Assembly: GCA_963662705.2 (NCBI GenBank)
Contig: OY759767.1
Coordinates: forward strand, 1,612,001-1,676,000
Length of the DNA stretch: 64,000 nucleotides
Source: JAPPHA01 sp963662705
Lineage (GTDB): Bacteria > Pseudomonadota > Alphaproteobacteria > Rhodobacterales > Rhodobacteraceae
Reading direction: 5' to 3'
Positions 27,850-37,044 of the stretch are shown here, in pieces. Made by a program: the position numbers and the translations under genes. Numbering within the stretch: the first letter of the stretch is position 1; each line of letters starts with the position of its first letter. The notes beneath the pieces are model-generated. The model had not been told where the DNA came from and searched no databases. It worked only from the letters and a program-made list of their open reading frames with translations.

Positions 27850-28870
27850 GGTTGCCACGAATAAGGTCTGCCGCCTTTTCGGCAATCATGATGGTCGTCG
27901 CGTTAGTGTTTGACCGATGAGGCTCGGCATGCCTAAGCTGTCGCAAATCCGGAACCCGTCAATCCCGTGAACGCGCAGTTGCGGATCGACGACTGATATG
28001 CCGCCCGTGCCAATTTTGCAGGTTCATTTCGGATGATTGGAGAAGCGTCCGAACTGGCGGGCGTAGGCTTCGAAGTCCTGCAGGGTCCTGAACGCCTCAT
28101 CCGGAAAACGGATCCGCCTGATATGCCTCGCGAGGGACGGTTGCATGGAATGTCGCGGCTGAACCGAACGCCTTCGACCGAGGTCTTGAGGTCGTAGGAA
28201 ATTAGGATCAATGACGGGCGGGTCCTCCGGCTTTGCCGAGCGAAGCCGAACTGTTCACCGGCTCCCGGGCCGCAAGGTATACGAGTTGAGTGAGGGTAAT
28301 CCCGGAAGAACCTGCGGGGACACCCGGGACACAGGCTTCAGCGCCCGCCGCCGCCAGGAAGTGGAATTGCAGGTCCGGGACCTCCAACCCCTTGTCCGCA
28401 AACCAGAAAGCGCCGCCTTCGACGAAATTGGAGGTCACCGGCCCGGTCTTGAACAGCACATACTGCATCCCGACGAGCGCGGCCCGATGCCAGGACTTGT
28501 ACAGTTCCAGACTCGCATGACTGTTCAATTCGACAATAATGTCGATCCCGAAATGTTCATTCAGGTTTTCGCCGACCCTTGCATGTCCCGGATTACATCA
28601 ATGCCGAGGCTTCTCAGGTGAGTCGCCGGCTCAAGACCTGACAGCATCAGCAAGTTTGGCGTTCCGATTGCGTCGGCCGTCACGATGACTCCCAATCCCG
28701 CCGTGACCGAAACACGGTTTCTGCCCCGGACGTACTCGACCCCGGTCGCGCGGCTTCCGGAAAACGCGATACACCTGACCAAGCCATTCGTTTCCACCTT
28801 CAGGTTGGTGCGGTCCTGGACCGGTCGGAGATAACCGATCGCGGCGAATCGCCATGATTCCGCGCATTGT
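27850..28870 (-). pseudogene. GMC oxidoreductase (choline-dehydrogenase-like), fragmented
   Basis: C-terminal GMC blocks occur in order on the minus strand but in several frames: GVEYVRGRNRVSVTAGLGVIV with GTPNLLMLSGLEPATHLRSLG (28797-28560), YVLFKTGPVTSNFVEGGAFWF with DLQFHFLAAAGAE (28490-28330), YDLKTSVEGVRFSRDI (around 28180), and NATTIMIAEKAADLI (27900-27850). The N-terminal FAD Rossmann motif is missing. Multiple frameshifts and the missing 5' half mean this FAD alcohol dehydrogenase is dead. The limits are approximate. Confidence 0.8.
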
Positions 28871-28924
28871 TCCAGCCGCTAACGACCGGCTGTTGCCGAA
28901 TGCTTGCCAGACGGCAGGACGCCG

Positions 28925-30060
28925 ATGTTGACTTCGGTTCAGTCGCAGGTCCGTGACACGGCCAGGCGATCTGCCGATGACGCCTCAAGACCCCGCGCAG
29001 AAGACCTCGATCGCGCGGGCGAGTTCCCTGAAGACCTGTACAGGGAGATGGCGGGACTGGGACTGTTCGAAATCGGGGTTCCGGAGCCCATGGGTGGTCC
29101 CGGTTTCGATTCTGTGACCAACGCCCTGATCATGGAAGAGCTGTCCCGGGGATATGCGTCGGTAGCCGGCCAGCGCGGATTGATCGAACTGGTCTCGACA
29201 TTGCTCGTGCGCCACGGATCCGGCGAACAGCGTGCTCGATGGTTACCGGGCATTCACGGGGCCGAGATCAAGGTCGTCGCCGATTTCATCACCGAGTCTG
29301 TGGCCGGCACGGACGTTTCGGGCATTAGGGCGACCGCAACCCGCGATGGAGCCGGCTTGCGATTGAACGGTAGCAAGATCTGGATACACAATGCCCCGTC
29401 GCCGATCTGGGTAATGTCCTTGTGCGCACGAGGAGAACGCTGGCGCCAGGAACATGTCGAACATGGTCGGCGACCTCCATTCCGACGGTGTCGGCCGAGG
29501 GCCGAAAGAACGGATAGTGGGTCAGCGTGCCGACCTGATCGGGTCTTTGACATATGACGACGTCCCGTTGCCGGGAGATGCATTGCTCGGCGAAAAAGAC
29601 CGGGGCTTTCACATCGTGATGAGCGTTCTCGTCAAGGGCTGAGTGGGGATCGGCGCTCTTTCGGTCGGAATCGCGCAGGCGGACCTGGAGGCGAGTGTCG
29701 CCTTCGCCGGCAAGCGCAAACAGTTCGGCAAGGAAATCGCCCGGTTCAAGGGCGTGCAATGGATGCTTGCCGACATGGCGAAGGGAATCGCCGCATCAAG
29801 GCTCCCGGTTCTTGAGGCCGCCGGAAAACTGGAACGAGGGGAATACGTGACGATGTCGTGCTCGATGGCCAAGTGCTTTGCCTCAGGTGAGGCGCTTGCG
29901 CGCACGGAGGACCCGGTTCAGGTATTCGAAGGATCAGGTTACATTTGTGGCTTCAAGGTAGAGCGCTTGTACAGGGACGCCAAGATTTGCCAGATCTACG
30001 AGGGAACCTACCGGATCCAGCAAATGATCCTTGCACGGGAACTCATCAAAAGACGCAGAA
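28925..30060 (+). pseudogene. Acyl-CoA dehydrogenase with a frameshift and a TGA
   Basis: From ATG 28925 the N-terminal ACAD domain is readable (FPEDLYREMAGLGLFEIGVP, GSGEQRARWLPGIHGAEIK, ADFITESVAGTDVSGI). The frame changes near 29430, resumes as TYDDVPLPGDALLGEKDRGF, and hits TGA at 29640-29642. It then reads on in frame as GIGALSVGIAQADLEASVAF, QVFEGSGYICGFKVERLYRDAKICQIYEGT and the end near 30060. The TGA lies where the family has an arginine, consistent with CGA to TGA. Two lesions make it inactive as a full enzyme. Confidence 0.88.
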
Positions 30061-30228
30061 TTCGAGAACGAACAGTCCGAAAAGCCGCGCGTCCGCTCTC
30101 CGTTTGCGGTCCCGATCATTGACGCGTCGGTGTTTCGGGAGGCAATGCTACGCCAACATGAGGAAATACGCCTCCTTGCCAGAACGGCGGCGGAAACGGC
30201 GCGAAGGCAGTATGTCGTGAAGCCGTAA
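30031..30228 (+). other. Short open frame of unknown nature (about 65 codons)
   Basis: The frame overlaps the 3' end of the acyl-CoA dehydrogenase relic and ends VFREAMLRQHEEIRLLARTA ... YVVKP. It is charged and helix-prone. There is no convincing start or family, so it may be the tail of another decayed gene. Confidence 0.25.
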
Positions 30229-30304
30229 GGTCGGCCTTACTTCATTCTGTCGCAGGCTTCCGGCCATGAACCGCTTTCATCCCTGACACGCAAAGGAACA
30301 AAAA

Positions 30305-30505
30305 ATGACCAATGCCATTTTCAAGATTGGTGACAAGGTAGAGCTTAAGTCAGGCGGCCCGCCAATGACCGTCGATTACGTTCACACGTCCAGCAAAAAC
30401 GTCACATGCAGGTGCGTTTGGTTTGTCGGGACCGAGCCCCACCGTGAGATGCATTCCGCAGATTCGTTGCGGCGCGCGAATTTGCGCCGGACCTGTTCAT
30501 CGTAA
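30305..30505 (+). CDS. YodC/DUF2158-like small protein (66 aa)
   Basis: The sequence FKIGDKVELKSGGPPMTVDY followed by CRCVWFVGTEPHREMHSADSL matches the DUF2158 pattern: a GD-V-LKSGGP-MTV box, then C-WF and a terminal L. These are small SH3-like proteins of unknown function, common in proteobacterial genomes. It is a single gene at the start of the compositional island, preceded by AAAGGA. Confidence 0.8.
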   Translation: MTNAIFKIGDKVELKSGGPPMTVDYVHTSSKNVTCRCVWFVGTEPHREMHSADSLRRANLRRTCSS

Positions 30506-30673
30506 CTGGACCTGGTACGACGCTTGGCGGGGCGGTGGCGCAATCTCTGATTAACTGCGGATGGCACGGGTTGCGCAACAAGCCCGGGTTCCAAGACCTG
30601 CAAAGCAAGACACCACTTCTGATTTCCATGGGGCGCTTTGACCAAAGACCCCTCGTCAAGAAAGGACATTGAG

Positions 30674-32167
30674 ATGACACACCAAGCCGTATTGAAAGCC
30701 GCTGAACTGGGCCCGTTGGAGACTGAAGGCGGCACGCTTGCCGTCCGCTCGCCCATCGATGGGGCAACGGTGGCCCATGTGACGAAAACGCCCGTGGCCA
30801 ACATGCCCGCGATTGTCGCTCAATCGCAGGAGGCATTCAAAGCCTGGCGCACCGTGCCTGCCCCACGCCGCGGAGAGCTTGTCCGACTGCTGGGCGAGGA
30901 ACTGCGCGCCGCCAAGGACGCGCTTGGTGCCGTGGTCACGCTGGAGGCGGGCAAGATCACATCCGAAGGCCTCGGCGAAGTGCAGGAGATGATCGACATT
31001 TGCGACTTCGCGGTCGGCCTGTCGCGTCAGCTTTATGGTCTGACCATCGCGTCGGAGCGCCCTGGACACCGGATGATGGAAACCTGGCATCCGATGGGGC
31101 CGTGCGGCGTCATCACCGCATTTAATTTTCCGGTCGCTGTCTGGTCCTGGAATGCCACGCTCGCGCTTATCTGCGGCAACCCGGTGATCTGGAAGCCGTC
31201 CGAGAAAACGCCGCTGACGGCCTTGGCTTGCATGAAAATCCTCGGACGCGCGCTTGCGCGGTTCGGCGATGCCCCGGATGGGCTCGTTCAACTGGTCGTT
31301 GGCGGGCCGGAATTCGGGGAGGTTTTGGTTGGCTCGCGGGACGTGCCGATCGTCAGTGCGACAGGCTCCACGCGGATGGGCGGAATCGTCGGGCCAAAGG
31401 TTGCTGCCCGCTGGGGGCGTCCCATTCTGGAGCTTGGCGGCAACAACGCCATGATCGTCGCGCCATCCGCTGATCTGGAAATGGCGGTGCGGGCCATTGT
31501 GTTCTCGGCCGTGGGCACCGCTGGGCAACGCTGCACCACGCTGCGCCGGCTGATCGTGCATAATTCGATCAGGCACGATCTGGTTGCAAAACTGGTCAAG
31601 GCCTATGCCAGCCTGCCAATCGGCGACCCCCGCGCGGAAGGCACCCTGATTGGGCCACTTATCGATCAGGAGGCCAGCGAACGGATGCAAACCGTGCTGG
31701 CGGCGGCACGATCCGAGGGCGGCGTTGTGCATGGCGGCGGTGTCGCCCATGGCGTCGGGGGCGGGGCCTATGTTGCCCCCGCAATCGTCGAAATGCCGTC
31801 GCAAACCAAGACGGTCGAAACCGAAACCTTTGCGCCGATCCTTTATGTGATGGGCTACTATGACTTCGCTGAAGCGATGGCGCTGCATAACGGCGTGCCG
31901 CAGGGGCTGTCGTCGAGCATCTTCACGCTGAACATTCGCGAGGCCGAGGCGTTTCTGTCGGCGGCGGGTTCCGACTGCGGCATTGCCAACGTTAATATCG
32001 GACCGTCCGGCGCCGAAATCGGCGGTGCGTTTGGCGGAGAAAAGGAAACCGGCGGTGGGCGCGAGAGTGGTTCGGATGCTTGGAAGTCCTACATGCGGCG
32101 GCAGACAAATACGATCAACTACTCCGCCGAGCTCCCGCTTGCTCAGGGTGTGAAGTTCGACATTTGA
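30674..32167 (+). CDS. amaB: ALDH7-type aldehyde dehydrogenase (aminoadipate-semialdehyde/P6C dehydrogenase-like)
   Basis: This 497-residue NAD-dependent dehydrogenase has the ALDH7-specific block ETWHPMGPCGVITAFNFPVA and WKPSEKTPLTALAC, catalytic Glu253 (ILELGGNNA) and Cys287 (GQRCTTLRR). Characterised ALDH7 members oxidise 2-aminoadipate-6-semialdehyde in lysine/pipecolate breakdown. The neighbouring operon with a ketimine-reductase-like protein and a polyamine-type transporter supports that role. ATG 30674 is preceded by AAAGGA. It is convergent with the LysR gene ending at 32230. The gene symbol is by family; substrate is inferred. Confidence 0.82.
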   Translation: MTHQAVLKAAELGPLETEGGTLAVRSPIDGATVAHVTKTPVANMPAIVAQSQEAFKAWRTVPAPRRGELVRLLGEELRAAKDALGAVVTLEAGKITSEGLGEVQEMIDICDFAVGLSRQLYGLTIASERPGHRMMETWHPMGPCGVITAFNFPVAVWSWNATLALICGNPVIWKPSEKTPLTALACMKILGRALARFGDAPDGLVQLVVGGPEFGEVLVGSRDVPIVSATGSTRMGGIVGPKVAARWGRPILELGGNNAMIVAPSADLEMAVRAIVFSAVGTAGQRCTTLRRLIVHNSIRHDLVAKLVKAYASLPIGDPRAEGTLIGPLIDQEASERMQTVLAAARSEGGVVHGGGVAHGVGGGAYVAPAIVEMPSQTKTVETETFAPILYVMGYYDFAEAMALHNGVPQGLSSSIFTLNIREAEAFLSAAGSDCGIANVNIGPSGAEIGGAFGGEKETGGGRESGSDAWKSYMRRQTNTINYSAELPLAQGVKFDI

Positions 32168-32229
32168 GCACAGGCCTGGATTAACCGGCAGGTTTTCCGG
32201 GTGAGCGACGCCGTTCGTCCTCGTCGACC

Positions 32230-33168
32230 TCAGGCCGGAAACCGGCGGTGGGCACCAGCTGCCTCATCCATGCCGCCAACGGTGCGTAATACCGCTGTCC
32301 TGCGAGCGGCGCGGGTGATCCAGTCGGCAAGGTCCTGCGTTCCGCGAGTGTTGGCAGCGCCTGGGGAGAGCGTCATCATATAGCTCATCATCGTTGGCCG
32401 TTCCGGCCCGATCTGGCGAAGGCGTGCTTGCCGCCGGTCATCCAGCACCAGTAGCCTTGGCAGAACCGCAAGCCCCGCCCCGTTTTCGACCGCCGCCAGC
32501 AATGTTGCGCAATGGTCGTGGCAAGTGCCGAAGGGCGGATTGGCCGCGCTGTCCAGCCAGTCGTCCCAGGCATCGGTCTGCGAGGACAAGCGCAGCAACG
32601 GTCCCGTCCGTAGCAGTTCCGCATCCGAACGTCCGGCGGCGGCCTGCTTGCTGACCACCGCAACCAAGGAACTGTGAAACAGCAGCGTTTCTCCGGTATG
32701 CGCGGTGTCTGGCTGGGCTTCGCGGATATGGATGTCCGCCTCTACCAGCGATGGGGTTTCGGTCTCGGCGGTTTGAAGGTTGATCTCTATTTCGGGGCAA
32801 TGCCACCGAAACTCTTCCAGCACCGGAAGAAGCCAGCCCAGGGTAAGCGCCGCATCGGCCTTGACGGTAACGGTGCGGTGTTGGCTGGCCTCGGCGAGCA
32901 GATCACGTGTGGTGCGGTCGATCTGAGCCAGGATACTTTGAACCTGCGGCAGGAAAATGCGCCCAAAACGGGTCAGCTGTGCCTGATGCCCCCCGCGCGA
33001 CATCAGGACAACGTTCAGCTGATTCTCCAGCTTGCGCACCCGCTTCGTCACCGCCCCTTGCGACAGCGACAACTCCTCCGCAGCGCGCGAAAAACTCAGA
33101 TGCCGGGCCGTCGCCTCGAAGGCGATCAGTCCGGAGATTTGAGGGATCGAACGGCGCGGCAGGTGCAT
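32230..33168 (-). CDS. LysR-family regulator (GcvA-like)
   Basis: This 312-residue LTTR has an N-terminal winged HTH (IAFEATARHLSFSRAAEELSLSQGAVTKRVRKLE) and an effector domain with the GcvA-like LGWLLPVLEEF and LAVLPRLLV segments. It begins 25 bases after the ornithine-cyclodeaminase-like gene on the same strand, so it is probably the last gene of the pot operon and may regulate it or the convergent dehydrogenase gene. The C-terminus is normal in length. Confidence 0.88.
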   Translation of the reverse strand: MHLPRRSIPQISGLIAFEATARHLSFSRAAEELSLSQGAVTKRVRKLENQLNVVLMSRGGHQAQLTRFGRIFLPQVQSILAQIDRTTRDLLAEASQHRTVTVKADAALTLGWLLPVLEEFRWHCPEIEINLQTAETETPSLVEADIHIREAQPDTAHTGETLLFHSSLVAVVSKQAAAGRSDAELLRTGPLLRLSSQTDAWDDWLDSAANPPFGTCHDHCATLLAAVENGAGLAVLPRLLVLDDRRQARLRQIGPERPTMMSYMMTLSPGAANTRGTQDLADWITRAARRTAVLRTVGGMDEAAGAHRRFPA

Positions 33169-33192
33169 TTCAGAACCTTCCTCGGGGTGGTG

Positions 33193-34167
33193 TCAACTGG
33201 AGCAGGAGGTGGAAAACGTTCGCCCAAGGTGACGATCCATCAGGTATTTCGCGGCATAGTAATCCATGTGACTGCCCCCGCCGTTCTTGAGCATCGTGAT
33301 CTCATCCGCCGATTGGCGCCCCGAACGCCTGCCCTGCACAAGTTCGAAATAGTCGGCCTTCACATCATCCATTGTGATAACGCCGCGTTCGAGCGGACCC
33401 AGAAACTCGCCTGACCTTTCGGTGGTTTGGCGGTGATCGACAAAAATCGTCGCGCGGCGCAGAACATCGTCATCGGCCTCGCGCATCTGCGGCGTGAAGG
33501 ACCCGATCAGATCAACATGCGCCCCTGGTCTAAGAAGCGCGCCCTTAAGGAGCGGGGTGGGCGCCATTGTGGCGCTGGTGATGATATCGGCCTCGGCCAC
33601 GGCTGCGTCCAGATCGTCCATCACCGCGATCTCGATCCCCTCCGTCGCCAGCTTCTCGGACATCGCTTCGGCATTGGCGCGGGTGCGGTTCCAGACCTTC
33701 AGCCGTTTTAGGTTAGGCCGCACCGTCAGATGCGCCTTGACCAGATATGGCGCCAGCCCACCCGCGCCGATGATCAGAAACTCCTCCGCATCCTCGCGAG
33801 AGAGCAGCTTGGAGCCAAGCGCGCTGTCGCAGGACGTTTTCTTGAAGATCATCGCCTCGCCCTCGATGGCGGCTTGCGGGATACCGGTTTTCCCATCGAC
33901 GAACATGTAGGTCGAGTTCACCGTGGGCGTGCCATGCCGCGCCTTGTTGTTGGGAAACGACGTGACGAGCTTGACCAGTATCCCTTCTTGTGGCTGCCAC
34001 GCGGGCAGAATGATCAGCGCGTCGGCGGCACCGTCGGTATTTGGCACCTCATAGATCGTTCGGTCGTTCTTTTCCGGCATGCCGTGGCGATGGGCGGTTT
34101 CAAACGCGGCGATCAGGCCTGCAAAGTCGGTCAGCTCATGCACGCGGTCGGCGTCGATTACTTCCAT
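33193..34167 (-). CDS. Ornithine cyclodeaminase/mu-crystallin family reductase
   Basis: The 324-residue protein has an N-terminal dimer domain (LVTSFPNNKARHGTPTVNSTYM with the substrate-binding Lys) and a Rossmann fold (EEFLIIGAGGLAPYLVKAHL, VWNRTRANAEA). The family includes ornithine cyclodeaminase, alanine dehydrogenases and delta1-piperideine-2-carboxylate/ketimine reductases. Placement with a pot-type transporter and near an ALDH7 gene favours an imine reductase of lysine or pipecolate metabolism. ATG 34167 has GGAG; the frame upstream to 34278 overlaps potA and is rejected. Confidence 0.85.
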   Translation of the reverse strand: MEVIDADRVHELTDFAGLIAAFETAHRHGMPEKNDRTIYEVPNTDGAADALIILPAWQPQEGILVKLVTSFPNNKARHGTPTVNSTYMFVDGKTGIPQAAIEGEAMIFKKTSCDSALGSKLLSREDAEEFLIIGAGGLAPYLVKAHLTVRPNLKRLKVWNRTRANAEAMSEKLATEGIEIAVMDDLDAAVAEADIITSATMAPTPLLKGALLRPGAHVDLIGSFTPQMREADDDVLRRATIFVDHRQTTERSGEFLGPLERGVITMDDVKADYFELVQGRRSGRQSADEITMLKNGGGSHMDYYAAKYLMDRHLGRTFSTSCSS

Positions 34168-34180
34168 GTGGCGTCTCCGT

Positions 34181-35275
34181 TCATGGGATGTCAGGGGTCT
34201 CGGCGAGCACCACCGCGCCGGACGGGGCGCAATGGCCCGTGATCTCAGCGTCGGGTGCGGATTTGCCGCGGGTTTCAATCTGTATCACCTCGTCATTTGC
34301 CAGCCGCAGCGACAGATGCGTGCGGTTGCCCAGATACATACGGTCGCTCAGTTGCCCTTCGATGCGCAGGTCGCGGTTTGCATCTCCGGGGCCCGCGCTG
34401 ATCGCGTCGGAACGGATGACGATTGTGGCGTCCTCGCCCTCGGCCGGGTGGCGGTGGCTGGTGATCTGGCTTTGGGGCAGGGTCCAGTCCTGCCCGAGAA
34501 GGTGCAATGTGATCGTGTCCCCGCCAATGTGCAGCACAGGCGCGGTGAAAAGATTTGCCGCCCCCACGAACCGCGCTGCGAAGATCGTGGCGGGGCGCAG
34601 GTAGATCTCCTCCGGCGGGCCGATCTGTTCGATACGGCCCGCATTCATCACAGCGATCTGATCAGACATCGACATCGCCTCTTCCTGATCATGGGTAACA
34701 AAGACGAAGGTCTTGCCGGTCGACCGCTGGATGCTCTTCAGTTCCTGCTTCATCTGCCTCCGCAGGTTAAGATCCAGCGCGCCCAGCGGTTCGTCCAGCA
34801 GCAGCGCATCGGGATCGGGCGCCAGCGCGCGCGCCAAGGCAACCCGCTGGCGCTGCCCGCCTGAGAGTTCGTCGGGAAAGCGGCCAGCGACATCAGGCAG
34901 CTGGATCAGGTCCAGGAGCTCAGCCGTGCGCTTGCTGACTTCCGCTCGCGTCATGCCCAGCATCTCGCAGCCGAACCCGATATTCGTGGCGACGTTCATG
35001 TGCGGAAAAAGGGCATAGTCCTGAAAGACCATTTTGACAGGCCGGCTGTGGGCCGGTGCATCGGTGATATCGCGCCCCGCCACCCGAATTCGGCCCTTGT
35101 CCGGCGTGATGAATCCTGCGATGGCCCGCAAGATCGTTGATTTGCCACAGCCCGACGGCCCCAGCAACGACAGGAATTGTCCTTGCCCGATCCGCAACGA
35201 TAGTTCGCGCACGGCAGGGGTGCCGGAAAAACTCTTGCTGATGTGCTCCAGCTCAATCGCGGACGTGCCGGTCAT
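34181..35275 (-). CDS. potA: ABC transporter ATPase, spermidine/putrescine (PotA) type
   Basis: The 364-residue ATPase has Walker A GPSGCGKS (residues 39-46), the DELSGGQRQRVALARAL signature and Walker B LLLDEPLGALD, followed by a C-terminal TOBE domain (about 285-360). It powers the PotB/PotC permease at the inner membrane. The ATG overlaps the potC stop (ATGA at 35272-35275), and the gene is followed 14 bases later by the cyclodeaminase-like gene. The ligand may be a cationic amine or amino acid rather than a classical polyamine. Confidence 0.92.
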   Translation of the reverse strand: MTGTSAIELEHISKSFSGTPAVRELSLRIGQGQFLSLLGPSGCGKSTILRAIAGFITPDKGRIRVAGRDITDAPAHSRPVKMVFQDYALFPHMNVATNIGFGCEMLGMTRAEVSKRTAELLDLIQLPDVAGRFPDELSGGQRQRVALARALAPDPDALLLDEPLGALDLNLRRQMKQELKSIQRSTGKTFVFVTHDQEEAMSMSDQIAVMNAGRIEQIGPPEEIYLRPATIFAARFVGAANLFTAPVLHIGGDTITLHLLGQDWTLPQSQITSHRHPAEGEDATIVIRSDAISAGPGDANRDLRIEGQLSDRMYLGNRTHLSLRLANDEVIQIETRGKSAPDAEITGHCAPSGAVVLAETPDIP

Positions 35276-36057
35276 CGGCCGCCCCTCCCGCTGCGCAGGA
35301 ACCTTTCAGCAAAGTGGCCAAAGCCGGTGGTGACCAGCAACACGATGGTCGACACCGCCGCAAGTCCCGGATCAAAGCCGAACCGCAGGCGGGAATAGAG
35401 CATAACGGGAAAGGTCTGTTCAAAGCCGCCAAGAAAGAAAGAGCGCACAAAGTCCTCGAACGACAACAGCAACGAGAAAATCAGCGCGCCCAGGAGTGCA
35501 GGTCCCAGATAGGGCAGAGTAACCCGGAAGAGCACGATAAATTCATCTGCGCCAAGATTGCGGGCGGCGTCCACCAGATTGCGGTTCATGGTATCGAGCC
35601 GCGTCAGCACCATCACCACCACAAAGGGCATGGAGGCGACGGCGTGGCCAAGCGCGATTGCCAGCAGCCCCGTCTCCAGCCCGATGCGCCCCGCAAAGAT
35701 GCGCAGCGAGATGGCCGAGACGATGACGGGGATAAACGCGGGCAGCATGATAATGACCAAGAACGCGCCGCGCGCCAGCCCGGTGGTGCGGGCCACCAGA
35801 AAGGCGGTGGGCAGCCCGATCACCAGTGACAAAACCGTCGCCATCACTGACACGCGCAATGACAGCCAGAGGCTTTCCTTAATGTCGCGATCGAAGAGAA
35901 CCTCGCGATACCAGTCGCTTGTCCAGGCCTGGATCGGGAAGGCAACGAAGTTGGAATCACGAAACCCCATGACTGCCATCACCAGAAGCGGCGTGAAGAG
36001 GTAAAGCACGAAAAGCCAGAATATCCCGGGCAGGGCGAGGTTGCGAAGCGCGGTCAT
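35272..36057 (-). CDS. potC: ABC transporter permease, PotC type
   Basis: The 261-residue inner-membrane protein has six hydrophobic segments and the permease EAA-type loop (NLVDAARNLGADEFIVLFRVTLPYL) that contacts the ATPase. ATG 36057 overlaps the potB stop by four bases; an in-frame extension to 36582 lies over potB and is a shadow. It acts with PotB as the transmembrane heterodimer. Confidence 0.9.
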   Translation of the reverse strand: MTALRNLALPGIFWLFVLYLFTPLLVMAVMGFRDSNFVAFPIQAWTSDWYREVLFDRDIKESLWLSLRVSVMATVLSLVIGLPTAFLVARTTGLARGAFLVIIMLPAFIPVIVSAISLRIFAGRIGLETGLLAIALGHAVASMPFVVVMVLTRLDTMNRNLVDAARNLGADEFIVLFRVTLPYLGPALLGALIFSLLLSFEDFVRSFFLGGFEQTFPVMLYSRLRFGFDPGLAAVSTIVLLVTTGFGHFAERFLRSGRGGR

Positions 36058-36980
36058 CTGCCGAGCCTCCGCCGGGGCTGGGCGACGGCGATAAAGAGCC
36101 CTGCAATGGTCAGCGCCGCCAGCGTCAGCATCAGGCTGAACGCGCTGCCCTGTGGCCATGATGCCCCGGCCTTGGAGAAGATCTGGGCAATGGTCGCTGG
36201 AAACAGCGTCGTATCCGGCCCGCCCAGAAGTTGCGGCATCGCGTAGAGGCCGACCACCAGCAGAAAGACCAGCGTGCAGCCCGCCACGATCCCGGGCCGC
36301 GCCAGCGGCAGGATGATCCGCGTCAGCCGGTGGCGGCCCGAGGCGCCGAGGTTTGCCGCCGCCTCCAACAGGTTGTCGTCGATCTTTTCGATCGCCGCGT
36401 AAAGCGGTAACAGCATGTAGAGAGAGCTGAGGTAGACCACCCCGACCATCATCGAAAACCCGTTGTAGAGCAGCTCGTATGGCACCCCGGGAAGGCCGAG
36501 CCAGCCAAAAAACGAGTTCACCGCCCCGCGATTTGCCAGCATCACGATCCAGGCGAAGCTGCGGATGATCTCGCTGACCCAAAAGGGCGCGACTACCAGA
36601 AGCAACATCCGTGTTCGCTGGTTCCGCGGCGCGACCTTGGAGATGTAGTAAGCTACCGGAAAGACAACGATCAGCGTGACGGCGGTGACCGCAAAGGCAA
36701 AGACAAAGCTGCGGATAAAGGCGTTCAGGTAGAGCGGGCGCTCAAACAATGACTGGTAGTGGGTGAGAGAATAGACCGGTGCTTCGCCTACTGGCACAGG
36801 AAATTCCCTGTAGAAGCTGATGGCGATCATCTGAATAAGCGGCGCGGCATTGGCCAGCACGATCCAGATCACCGGGATCAGCGCCACCATCATCAGCCGA
36901 AACGCGGGCGAGGTCGCCAGAAGATGCGTCAGCGCCCGGTAGAGCGCGAACCGACGCAGGAAAATCAGCAAGTCTGTCAT
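36054..36980 (-). CDS. potB: ABC transporter permease, PotB type
   Basis: The 308-residue inner-membrane protein has six transmembrane segments and the EAA loop LLEAAANLGASGRHRLTRIILPL. The long N-terminal part before the first helix is usual for PotB. It lies 65 bases after potD, behind a GC-rich stem-loop, and overlaps potC. Confidence 0.9.
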   Translation of the reverse strand: MTDLLIFLRRFALYRALTHLLATSPAFRLMMVALIPVIWIVLANAAPLIQMIAISFYREFPVPVGEAPVYSLTHYQSLFERPLYLNAFIRSFVFAFAVTAVTLIVVFPVAYYISKVAPRNQRTRMLLLVVAPFWVSEIIRSFAWIVMLANRGAVNSFFGWLGLPGVPYELLYNGFSMMVGVVYLSSLYMLLPLYAAIEKIDDNLLEAAANLGASGRHRLTRIILPLARPGIVAGCTLVFLLVVGLYAMPQLLGGPDTTLFPATIAQIFSKAGASWPQGSAFSLMLTLAALTIAGLFIAVAQPRRRLGR

Positions 36981-37000
36981 TCAGGGCCTTACAAGCGAGC

Positions 37001-37028
37001 GGGGGGTTAGCTGCCGCACCAACCCCCC
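37001..37028 (-). terminator. Stem-loop between potD and potB
   Basis: GGGGGGTT and AACCCCCC (37001-37008 and 37021-37028) form a perfect eight-base stem with a 12-base loop and no T-tract. It lies in the only sizeable gap of the operon, directly after the binding-protein gene, so it probably stabilises potD mRNA or reduces read-through. Confidence 0.6.
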
Positions 37029-37044
37029 ACTCTGGGAGAACCGG

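Noticed and set aside
30656..31888. A 410-codon minus-strand frame
   Set aside because: It is the complement of the ALDH7 gene.
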